Part shown: one piece after another, positions 43,000 through 50,741 of the stretch | Layout of the letters: the number at the start of each line of letters is the position of its first letter | How positions within the stretch are numbered: the first letter of the stretch is position 1 | NCBI GenBank assembly: GCA_943369755.1 | Contig: CALROG020000030.1 | Coordinates: forward strand, 1 to 52,272 | Length of the DNA: 52,272 nucleotides | DNA from: CALROG01 sp943369755 | GTDB taxonomy: Bacteria; Pseudomonadota; Gammaproteobacteria; Burkholderiales; Burkholderiaceae_C | Direction of reading: 5' to 3' | Translations under genes and position numbers: made by a program | The notes under the pieces: model-generated | The model's database searches: none | What the model was told of the DNA's origin: nothing | The model's input: the letters and a program-made list of their open reading frames with translations, nothing else

Positions 43000-45542
43000 G
43001 CAGACACTCCGGCATCCTTGGTTGAGGGCGACGCTATCGAATTGCTAGCGTCGGACACCGGAATCCAGAAGGAAAAACGGCATCCAGTAACTTCCGTGCC
43101 ATTGTAGATGTTCTCCGCCTGCATCCGCCCGTGGTGCGACTCGACGATGGTTCGACACAGGTTCAGGCCAATCCCCATGCCTTCGACCTTGGTTGAAAAG
43201 AATGCTTCATACAGGCGGTCCATGACTTCCGGGGCCAGGCCGGCACCCGAATCCAGCACCGAAAACTCCACCACCGGCTGCAGGTCAATCTGGCGTGGAA
43301 TCACGCGCAGCTCGACGCTGCGCCGGGCGGTGGGTCGCTGGGCGTTCTCAATCGACTCGGCTGCGTTCTTCAGCAGGTTGACCAGCACCTGCTCGATCAG
43401 GATCGGGTCAACATGCAACTGCGGCAGGCGGGCTGCCACGTAGTGCGACAGCCGCACATTGCGGCGGCGCAGTTCAATTTCGGCCAGTTCCACAGCTTCT
43501 GTGACCATCAAGGCCACGTCGGACGAGGTCCGGTTGGGCTCGCTGCGTTTCACGAACGAGCGGATGCGCTGGATGATCTGGCCCGCGCGCTGGGCCTGGC
43601 GGGCAGTTTTGTCCAGCGCCGCCAGCAGGTCGTCTTCGGTGATCTGCTTGCCCTTGATGCGCGAGATCATGCCGTTGCAGTAGTTGTTGATGGCGGTCAG
43701 GGGCTGGTTAAGTTCGTGCGCCACGCTGGACGCCATTTCACCCATGGTGATCAGGCGGCTGGCCGACTGCGCCCGCTCGGCTTGCGCCGCAGACTGCTCT
43801 TCGGCGTGGCGCCGGGGGGTGATGTCGGTAGCAATCACCATCTGTGCCAGGCGGCCGTCGACCCAGTTCAGGTAGCGCGAACGCACCTCCAGCCACTTGC
43901 CCAGCTCGGGCACGAAGATCTCGGCGTTTTCTGACTGCGCCGACATCAGGGTGTCGATCGGCAGACCGACCAGCGAGTCCACGTCGTCCATCGACTCATC
44001 GCTGGTGGGGCGGTCGGGCACACCGGCTTGCGCGACCATCTGCAGGTGGCCCACGGTGTGGGTGCCAAACCACAACCGGTAGAGCTTGTTGGCGAACAGC
44101 AATTCCTCGCTGCCCAAAGGCGCCACCGACACTGACGCGTCCAGCGCCTCCAGCACCGTGGTGAAGCGTTCGTACGAAGCGGACAGTTGCTCGCGGATTC
44201 GGTTGGGCTCGGTGATGTCGGTCATCGAGGTCATCCAGCCGGTTTGTTTGCCCACCGCGTCGATCAGTGGCGACACATACAGGCGGGCATCAAAAAGCGT
44301 GGTGTCTTTTCGCTTCACCCGGACCTGGAAGCCGCCTGGCGTGGTGCGGCCATGCAGCTCGTCGTCCAGTCGGGCGGCAAGCTGTTCGCGGTCGGCTTCC
44401 GGCCAGTAAGGGAAGGGCGGCGTGCGGCCCACCAGTTCGGCCTCGCTCCAGCCGGTCATCTGGCAAAAAGCCGCGTTCACATAGGTGATACGGCCTTGCA
44501 TGTCCAGGGCGCGCATGCCGGTGAGCATCGAGTTCTCCATGGCGCGGCGAAAGTTGGTCTCGGATACCAGGGCTTGCTGGGCCTGCATGCGCCGGCGGGT
44601 GTGGCGCCAGTTGCCGATCAGCATCCAGGCGGTCATTGCGCTGAGCGCGGTAACAAGCCAGAACAGGCCGCCACCAATGACGCCGGGCGACACCCGGTAG
44701 GCCTGGGCCCGGATCAGCAGGCCGTTGCCGACCGGAGACACCGGAACCTCGTACTCGTTGGGGCCACTGGTGATGCTCAGGACGTTGGTGGCCGGGGCCC
44801 GCGCCGGCACTGAGCTGCCCGCCAGTACGCGGTTCTTGGCGTCCAGCATGGCCACGGCGTACTTTGCCGACACCTCCGTTGGTACGCCGTAGCGCAGCAG
44901 CCCGTCAATCGAATATTCGCCCAGGATTACCCCGGCAAAACGGCCCTGTTCAGCCATCGGAATGTGCAGTTGCAGCAAGTCGCTGCTGTCGGTGCCGGCC
45001 AGCGGCTGCGAGTACACCGGTTGCTGCAGGTCACGCGCCAGGCTGTAGATGCTTTCGGTTTCCCCTACCCGCAGCACGGTGCCGGGCAGGCGCAGATGGT
45101 TGCTGTTGAGGCTGGGGGCGGCGTAGCTGGCGCGAATACGACGGCGCTCGTCGATCCAGGTCAACGCCTGTAGCTCCGGGTACTGGCTGACCAGAGACTC
45201 GGCGCGGCCTATGAATTCGTCAAAGTCAATTTCTTTGTTGGACGCATCGCGGGCCACGCGCATCAACTGCTCTTGCCGCTCAAGCAGGCGCAGGCGCACC
45301 CGCTGCTGGGCGTATTCGACATCGCGTTTGACGGCTTCTTGTTCGCGATCGACCTCTTCCAGGCGCAGGTACCAGAAGGCTGAAATGATGGCTGCCAAAA
45401 ACAGCAGCACTGCGGCCAGCGGTGCCAGCATGGCAAAGCGGTCTTGACGCCCGGGCGTCTGGCGCCGCCACCAGTGGCGCCACCAGACGGTGGACGCACG
45501 GTGTGGCGCTAGGGGCTCTGGGGCAGATACACGGTTTTGCAT
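42996..45542 (-). CDS. Membrane sensor histidine kinase (PAS, FixL/DctB-like HisKA)
   Basis: About 848 residues. A membrane helix (about 38-60) and a second (about 285-305) flank a ~220-residue extracytoplasmic sensor region. Two PAS segments follow (YVNAAFCQMTGWSEAELVG and the later LFANKLYRLWFG). HisKA has His609 in MASSVAHELNQPLTAINNY; the Glu-Leu-Asn-Gln-Pro context is typical of FixL/DctB/TodS kinases. The HATPase shows LLKNAAESIENAQ and GMGIGLNLCRTIVESHHG. The C-terminus contains a short palindrome (43033-43049). Divergent from aceE, with a 32-bp dyad between them. Confidence 0.93.
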   Translation of the reverse strand: MQNRVSAPEPLAPHRASTVWWRHWWRRQTPGRQDRFAMLAPLAAVLLFLAAIISAFWYLRLEEVDREQEAVKRDVEYAQQRVRLRLLERQEQLMRVARDASNKEIDFDEFIGRAESLVSQYPELQALTWIDERRRIRASYAAPSLNSNHLRLPGTVLRVGETESIYSLARDLQQPVYSQPLAGTDSSDLLQLHIPMAEQGRFAGVILGEYSIDGLLRYGVPTEVSAKYAVAMLDAKNRVLAGSSVPARAPATNVLSITSGPNEYEVPVSPVGNGLLIRAQAYRVSPGVIGGGLFWLVTALSAMTAWMLIGNWRHTRRRMQAQQALVSETNFRRAMENSMLTGMRALDMQGRITYVNAAFCQMTGWSEAELVGRTPPFPYWPEADREQLAARLDDELHGRTTPGGFQVRVKRKDTTLFDARLYVSPLIDAVGKQTGWMTSMTDITEPNRIREQLSASYERFTTVLEALDASVSVAPLGSEELLFANKLYRLWFGTHTVGHLQMVAQAGVPDRPTSDESMDDVDSLVGLPIDTLMSAQSENAEIFVPELGKWLEVRSRYLNWVDGRLAQMVIATDITPRRHAEEQSAAQAERAQSASRLITMGEMASSVAHELNQPLTAINNYCNGMISRIKGKQITEDDLLAALDKTARQAQRAGQIIQRIRSFVKRSEPNRTSSDVALMVTEAVELAEIELRRRNVRLSHYVAARLPQLHVDPILIEQVLVNLLKNAAESIENAQRPTARRSVELRVIPRQIDLQPVVEFSVLDSGAGLAPEVMDRLYEAFFSTKVEGMGIGLNLCRTIVESHHGRMQAENIYNGTEVTGCRFSFWIPVSDASNSIASPSTKDAGVSA
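43033..43049 (-). repeat. Short palindrome at the 3' end of the kinase gene, possible partial repeat copy
   Basis: GCTATCGAATTGCTAGC resembles the distal palindrome of the repeat in the LhgO-like gene. The rest of the repeat is absent. Confidence 0.4.
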
Positions 45543-45592
45543 CACCGCCCGAGTGTAGGCGCAGGGCCGCCAGGCCTGCTTTGCAAGCCCTT

Positions 45593-45624
45593 ATTTCATC
45601 TATGTTGAATCCACATTATGAAAT
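45593..45624. promoter_or_regulatory. Nested dyad between the sensor kinase and aceE
   Basis: ATTTCAT (45593-45599) and ATGAAAT (45618-45624) are exact reverse complements. Between them ATGT (45602-45605) and ACAT (45613-45616) form an inner pair. This AT-rich 32-bp dyad in a GC-rich genome is a candidate operator for one or both divergent units. Confidence 0.5.
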
Positions 45625-45654
45625 CAATACGCGCCATTTGAAATAAAAAAGAAA

Positions 45655-45682
45655 TTGTGAGAAACTAGGGGCACGGTACTAA
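45655..45682 (+). promoter_or_regulatory. Candidate aceE promoter
   Basis: TTGTGA (45655-45660) and TACTAA (45677-45682) are spaced by 16 bp, 29 bp before ATG 45711. The ribosome site AGGAGA is at 45700-45705. Confidence 0.5.
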
Positions 45683-45710
45683 ATTACGTTATCGACCTCA
45701 GGAGACAAAC

Positions 45711-48431
45711 ATGTCAGCACAGCCCGACAACCTGTTCGGTTCAGCCGCGAACGACCAGGATTCCCAGGAAACCCGTGAATGGATCGACGCTTTGTCGGCC
45801 GTGATCGCCAGTAGCCCGACCAATGCCCAAGGGCGTGAACGCGCCCACTTTTTGCTGGAGCAGTTGCTTGAGCAAGCCCGTCAGGAAGGCATTGACATGC
45901 CGTTTTCTGCCACGACCGGCTATGTGAACACCATTGAGACGCCAGACGAAACCCATTGCCCCGGCAACCTGGAAATTGAAGAACGCCTGCGTGCCTACAT
46001 GCGCTGGAACGCCATGGCCATGGTGGTCAAGGCCAACCGCCACAACCCGGCCGACGGCGGTGACCTGGGGGGCCATATTGGCTCCTTTGCTTCGCTGGCC
46101 AACCTGTTTGGCGCGGGTTTCAACCACTTTTGGCACGCCGAGAGCGAGGGCCACGGCGGCGACTGCATCTACATTCAGGGCCATGTGTCGCCCGGTGTTT
46201 ATGCCCGCGCCTACCTGGAAGGCCGCCTGACCGAAGAGCAACTGCTGAACTTCCGCCAGGAAGTAGATGGCAAGGGCCTGTCCAGCTACCCGCATCCCAA
46301 GCTGATGCCCGAGTTCTGGCAGTTCCCCACGGTGTCCATGGGCCTGGGCCCGCTGATGGCCATTTACCAGGCGCGTTTTCTCAAGTATTTGCACGCCCGC
46401 GGCATTGCCAACACCGAGAACCGCAAGGTCTGGGTGTTCTGCGGCGACGGCGAAATGGACGAGGTGGAAAGCCTGGGCGCCATCGGCCTGGCGGCGCGCG
46501 AAAACCTGGACAACCTGGTGTTTGTTATCAACTGCAACCTGCAGCGCCTGGACGGCCCGGTGCGCGGCAACGGCAAGATCATCCAGGAACTGGAAGGCGA
46601 GTTTCGGGGCTCGGGCTGGAACGTGATCAAGCTGCTGTGGGGCAGCAACTGGGACCCACTGCTGGCACGCGACAAAGACGGCCTGCTGCGCAAGCTGATG
46701 ATGGACACCGTGGACGGCGACTACCAGGCCTTCAAGGCCAACGACGGCGCCTATGTGCGCAAGCATTTCTTTGGCCGCTCGCCCGCCACGCTGGAGATGG
46801 TGGCCCACATGAGCGACGACGACATCTGGAACCTGCGCCGGGGCGGCCATGACCCGCAAAAGGTGTATGCCGCCTTTGACAAGGCCGTCAAGCACAAGGG
46901 CCAGCCCACGGTGCTGCTGATCAAGACCGTCAAGGGTTTTGGCATGGGCAAGATTGGCGAGGGCAAGAACACCGTTCACCAGACCAAGAAGCTCACCGAC
47001 GAAGACATCAAGATCTTCCGCGACCGCTTCAACATTCCGGTGCCAGACAGCGAGCTGGCCAAACTGCCCTTCTACAAGCCGGCCGACGACACGCCCGAGA
47101 TGCAGTACCTGCACGAGCGGCGCAAGGCGCTGGGCGGCTATCTGCCGCACCGGCGCACCAAGGCCGACGAGAGTTTTACCGTGCCTGCCATCGAAACCTT
47201 CAAGGCGGTTCTGGAGCCCACGGTCGAAGGGCGCGAGATTTCAACCACCCAGGCCTATGTGCGCTTTCTGACGCAGTTGCTGCGCGACCAGGCGCTGGGC
47301 CCACGGGTGGTGCCGATTCTGGTGGACGAGGCCCGCACCTTCGGCATGGAAGGGCTGTTCCGCCAGGTGGGCATTTACAACCCGGCGGGCCAGCAGTACA
47401 CCCCGGTCGATAAAGACCAGGTGATGTACTACAAGGAGGACAAGGCGGGGCAAATCCTGCAAGAAGGCATTAACGAAGCCGGCGGCATGAGCAGCTGGAT
47501 CGCAGCGGCCACCAGCTACAGCACCAGCAACCGCATCATGGTGCCGTTTTACGTGTACTACTCGATGTTTGGCTTTCAGCGCATTGGCGACCTGGCCTGG
47601 GCGGCGGGCGACATGCAGGCACGCGGCTTTTTGCTGGGCGGCACCTCCGGGCGCACCACGCTCAATGGCGAGGGTTTGCAGCATGAAGACGGCCACAGCC
47701 ACATTCTGGCCGGCACCATTCCCAACTGCATCAGTTACGACCCGACCTTTGCGCACGAGGTCGGCGTGATCCTGCACCACGGCCTCAAGCGCATGGTGGA
47801 GAAGCAGGAAAACGTCTTCTATTACCTGACGCTGCTGAACGAGAACTACGCCATGCCCGGCCTGACGCCTGGCACGGAAGAGCAGATCATCAAGGGCATG
47901 TACCTGTGCAAGCCGGGACCCAAGGCAACGCCACGCGTGCAGTTGCTGGGCAGCGGCACCATCCTGCGCGAAAGCATTGCCGCACAAGAGCTGCTGGAGA
48001 AGGACTGGGGCGTGTCCGCCGACGTGTGGAGCTGCCCGAGCTTCAACGAGCTGGGGCGCGACGGCCAGGCCGCAGACCGGCACAACCTGTTGCACCCCGC
48101 AGACAAGCCCCAGGTTTCGTTTGTGGCGCAGCAGCTGGAAAAGCACACCGGCCCGGTGATTGCCTCGACCGACTACATGAAGTCGTATGCCGAACAAATC
48201 CGCCCCTACATCCCCAAGGGCCGCACCTACAAAGTGCTGGGCACCGACGGTTTTGGCCGCAGCGACTTCCGCGGCAAGCTGCGCGAGCACTTCGAAGTCA
48301 ATCGCCACTACATCGTGCTGGCTGCACTCAAGGCCCTCAGTGAAGACGGTACGGTGCCGGTGGCCAAGGTGGTGGAAGCCATCAAGAAGTACGGCATCAA
48401 GGCCGACAAGGTCAACCCGCTGTACGCATAA
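45711..48431 (+). CDS. aceE: Pyruvate dehydrogenase E1 (homodimeric type)
   Basis: 906 residues. The thiamine-diphosphate motif is VFCGDGEMDEVESLGAIGLAARENLDNLVFVINCNLQRLDGPV. Other AceE blocks are ADGGDLGGHIGSFAS and GLQHEDGHSH, and the C-terminus has VLGTDGFGRSDFRGKLREHFEV. It decarboxylates pyruvate and acetylates the lipoyl groups of AceF. First gene of aceE-aceF-(HslV-like)-lpdA. Confidence 0.98.
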   Translation: MSAQPDNLFGSAANDQDSQETREWIDALSAVIASSPTNAQGRERAHFLLEQLLEQARQEGIDMPFSATTGYVNTIETPDETHCPGNLEIEERLRAYMRWNAMAMVVKANRHNPADGGDLGGHIGSFASLANLFGAGFNHFWHAESEGHGGDCIYIQGHVSPGVYARAYLEGRLTEEQLLNFRQEVDGKGLSSYPHPKLMPEFWQFPTVSMGLGPLMAIYQARFLKYLHARGIANTENRKVWVFCGDGEMDEVESLGAIGLAARENLDNLVFVINCNLQRLDGPVRGNGKIIQELEGEFRGSGWNVIKLLWGSNWDPLLARDKDGLLRKLMMDTVDGDYQAFKANDGAYVRKHFFGRSPATLEMVAHMSDDDIWNLRRGGHDPQKVYAAFDKAVKHKGQPTVLLIKTVKGFGMGKIGEGKNTVHQTKKLTDEDIKIFRDRFNIPVPDSELAKLPFYKPADDTPEMQYLHERRKALGGYLPHRRTKADESFTVPAIETFKAVLEPTVEGREISTTQAYVRFLTQLLRDQALGPRVVPILVDEARTFGMEGLFRQVGIYNPAGQQYTPVDKDQVMYYKEDKAGQILQEGINEAGGMSSWIAAATSYSTSNRIMVPFYVYYSMFGFQRIGDLAWAAGDMQARGFLLGGTSGRTTLNGEGLQHEDGHSHILAGTIPNCISYDPTFAHEVGVILHHGLKRMVEKQENVFYYLTLLNENYAMPGLTPGTEEQIIKGMYLCKPGPKATPRVQLLGSGTILRESIAAQELLEKDWGVSADVWSCPSFNELGRDGQAADRHNLLHPADKPQVSFVAQQLEKHTGPVIASTDYMKSYAEQIRPYIPKGRTYKVLGTDGFGRSDFRGKLREHFEVNRHYIVLAALKALSEDGTVPVAKVVEAIKKYGIKADKVNPLYA

Positions 48432-48449
48432 GAAACCGGAGACAAGAAC

Positions 48450-50144
48450 ATGGCATTGATTGAAATAAAAGTCCCGGACATCGGTGACATTGATGAAGTG
48501 GCGGTGATCGAGCTGCTGGTCAAACCCGGTGACACGGTTGCGGCCGAGCAGAGCCTGATTACGGTGGAGTCGGACAAGGCGTCGATGGAAATTCCGTCCT
48601 CGCAGGCGGGAGTGGTCAAGGAGCTCAAGGTCAGCCTGGGCGACAAGGTCAAGCAGGGCTCGGTGGTGCTGGTGCTGGAGGCGGCCGCTGCCGCCGCAGC
48701 CCCTGCACCAGAGGCAAAACAGTCTGCAGCCCGCACCGATGCTGCGCCAGCCACTACAAAAACTGTAGCAATTGTGGCACCGGCGGTAGCCGCGCCAGTG
48801 GCCGCAGGCCCGCTGGAGGTGCGCGTGCCGGATATCGGCGACTTCAAGGACGTGGCCGTTATTGAAGTGCTGGTCAAGCCCGGCGACAACATCAAGCTGG
48901 AGCAGTCGCTGATCACGGTGGAGTCAGACAAAGCGTCGATGGAAATCCCGTCGGCGGCTGCGGGTGTGCTCAAGGAGCTCAAGGTCAAGGTTGGTGACAA
49001 GCTCAACATCGGCGACCTGGTGGCCATTCTTGAAGGCGTTGCAGCGACTGCTGCGCCTGCGGCCGTTGTGCCTGCCCCCGCCACCGTAGCCGTTCGGACT
49101 GAGCCTGTCGAAGCCTCCGCCGCTTCGACCGCCTCGGCCGCTTCCACAAACTCAGCCCGCACGGCGGTTGCCACGCCACCGCACAACCCCACTGGCGCGC
49201 CTGCCGGCCTGCCGCATGCCTCGCCGTCGATCCGTAAATTTGCCCGTGAGCTGGGCGTGCCGCTGGGTGAAGTCAAGGGCTCTGGCCCCAAGGGCCGCAT
49301 TACGCAAGGCGACGTGCAGGACTTCACCCGCGCCGTGATGGCCGGTACCGCGCAGACCAAGGCCATTGCCGCCAAGGCACCGGCTGCTGGCAGCGGGGGC
49401 GATGGCACCGCCCTGGGCCTGATCCCCTGGCCCAAGGTGGACTTTGCCAAGTTCGGCCCGATCGAGCGCAAGGAACTGGGCCGCATCAAGAAGATTAGCG
49501 GTGCCAACCTGCTGCGCAATGCGATTCTGATTCCGGCGGTCACCAACCATGACGACGCCGACATCACCGACCTGGAGGCCTTTCGGGTTGCCACCAACAA
49601 GGAGAACGAGAAGTCGGGCATCAAGGTCACCATGCTGGCCTTTCTGATCAAGGCCTGCGTGGCCGCGCTGAAGAAGTTCCCCGAGTTCAACAGCTCGCTG
49701 GATGGCGATGCGCTGGTCTACAAGCAGTACTGGCACATCGGCTTTGCAGCGGACACGCCCAACGGCCTGATGGTGCCGGTGATCAAAGACGCCGACAAGA
49801 AGGGCATCATGCAGATCAGCGCCGAGATGGGTGAGCTGGCCAAGAAGGCCCGCGACGGCAAGCTGAGCCCGGCAGAAATGAGCGGCGCGACCTTCACCAT
49901 ATCGTCGCTGGGCGGCATTGGCGGGCGCTATTTCACGCCCATCATCAACGCGCCCGAGGTGGCCATCCTGGGCGTGTGCAAGAGCCAGATGGAGCCAGTG
50001 TGGGACGGCAAACAGTTTGCGCCGCGCCTGATGCTGCCGCTGTCGCTGACCTGGGACCACCGGGTGATTGACGGCGCGGCGGCGGCGCGCTTCAACGCCT
50101 ACCTGGGCCAGATTCTGGGCGACTTCCGCCGCGTTTTGCTCTGA
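48450..50144 (+). CDS. aceF: Pyruvate dehydrogenase E2 (dihydrolipoamide acetyltransferase)
   Basis: 564 residues. Two lipoyl domains have the modified Lys43 and Lys161 in ESDKASMEIPS. A peripheral-subunit-binding domain (about 252-292: SPSIRKFARELGVPLGEVKGSGPKGRI) and the catalytic domain follow, with the active-site motif DHRVIDGAAAARF at the C-terminus. Both linkers carry dispersed repeats: the first (48711-48769) encodes SAARTDAAPATTKTVA, the second (49091-49115) encodes VRTEPVEA. The E2 forms the core of the complex. Eighteen bp after aceE. Confidence 0.97.
   Translation: MALIEIKVPDIGDIDEVAVIELLVKPGDTVAAEQSLITVESDKASMEIPSSQAGVVKELKVSLGDKVKQGSVVLVLEAAAAAAAPAPEAKQSAARTDAAPATTKTVAIVAPAVAAPVAAGPLEVRVPDIGDFKDVAVIEVLVKPGDNIKLEQSLITVESDKASMEIPSAAAGVLKELKVKVGDKLNIGDLVAILEGVAATAAPAAVVPAPATVAVRTEPVEASAASTASAASTNSARTAVATPPHNPTGAPAGLPHASPSIRKFARELGVPLGEVKGSGPKGRITQGDVQDFTRAVMAGTAQTKAIAAKAPAAGSGGDGTALGLIPWPKVDFAKFGPIERKELGRIKKISGANLLRNAILIPAVTNHDDADITDLEAFRVATNKENEKSGIKVTMLAFLIKACVAALKKFPEFNSSLDGDALVYKQYWHIGFAADTPNGLMVPVIKDADKKGIMQISAEMGELAKKARDGKLSPAEMSGATFTISSLGGIGGRYFTPIINAPEVAILGVCKSQMEPVWDGKQFAPRLMLPLSLTWDHRVIDGAAAARFNAYLGQILGDFRRVLL
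48711..48769 (-). repeat. Dispersed palindromic repeat in the first aceF linker
   Basis: Runs from GAGGCAAAACAGTCTGCAGC through GATGCTGCGCCAGCCACTAC to the palindromic CTACAAAAACTGTAGC. Nearly identical to the lpdA copy and to the phaZ copy on the other strand. Confidence 0.8.
49091..49115. repeat. Second repeat type in the aceF linker
   Basis: CGTTCGGACTGAGCCTGTCG followed by AAGCC. From memory, this is a widespread dispersed repeat core of many beta- and gammaproteobacteria (reverse form TTCGACAGGCTCAG). Confidence 0.6.
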
Positions 50145-50150
50145 TCCGCC

Positions 50151-50741
50151 ATGACAACTGTTGTGGTGGTGAAGAAGGCGGGGCAGGTGGCCATTGCCGC
50201 AGAAACGCTGGTGACCTTTGGCGACACGCGCCTGTCGCACCGGTTCGAGTCCAACAGCAAGCTGTTCAAGGTGGACGCGGTGGGTGGCCCGGCCTGGGTT
50301 GGCATGGCTGGCACGGTGGCGCACTTTCCGGTACTGCGCAAGGCCATGCAGGCCCTGCCCAAAGACCAGCTGCGCCTGCACAGCAAGGACGAGGTGTTTG
50401 ACACCTTTACCCGCCTGCATCCGCTGCTGAAAGAGACCTTCTTCCTGCAAACCAAGGAAGAAGACAACGACCCTTACGAGTCCAGCCAGTACAGCGTGCT
50501 GATCGCCAGTGCGGGCGGCATCTTCGGGCTGTATAGCTACCGCGAGGTGTTCGAGTTCAAGGAATTCTGGGGCGTGGGCACCGGGCGCGGCTTCGCGCTG
50601 GGCGCAATGCACGCGGTCTGGAACAAAGCCAAAACCGCACGCGAAGTGGCCGAGGCCGGCATTGCCGCCGGCTGCGAATTCGACCGTAACTCTGCCGGGC
50701 CGGTGGAGCTGTACACAATCAAACTCAGGGGTGCCAAATGA
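50151..50741 (+). CDS. HslV/proteasome-fold Ntn hydrolase (BPH-like) within the pdh operon
   Basis: 196 residues. After the initiator Met the sequence TTVVVVKKAGQVAIAAETL parallels HslV (TT…V…G.V.IAGD), with Thr1 as expected nucleophile. Counting from that Thr, Glu17 stands where HslV has Asp17 and archaeal proteasomes have Glu, and Lys36 is a likely equivalent of Lys33 after a three-residue longer loop. The C-terminal GVGTGRGFALGAMHAVWN aligns with the HslV GSGG.FA.AAARAL block. This fits the betaproteobacterial proteasome homologue (BPH), a reported double-ring peptidase relative of unknown function. No ATPase partner gene adjoins. It starts six bp after aceF, and its stop overlaps the lpdA start (ATGA), so it is translated as part of the pyruvate dehydrogenase operon. 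Confidence 0.8.
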   Translation: MTTVVVVKKAGQVAIAAETLVTFGDTRLSHRFESNSKLFKVDAVGGPAWVGMAGTVAHFPVLRKAMQALPKDQLRLHSKDEVFDTFTRLHPLLKETFFLQTKEEDNDPYESSQYSVLIASAGGIFGLYSYREVFEFKEFWGVGTGRGFALGAMHAVWNKAKTAREVAEAGIAAGCEFDRNSAGPVELYTIKLRGAK

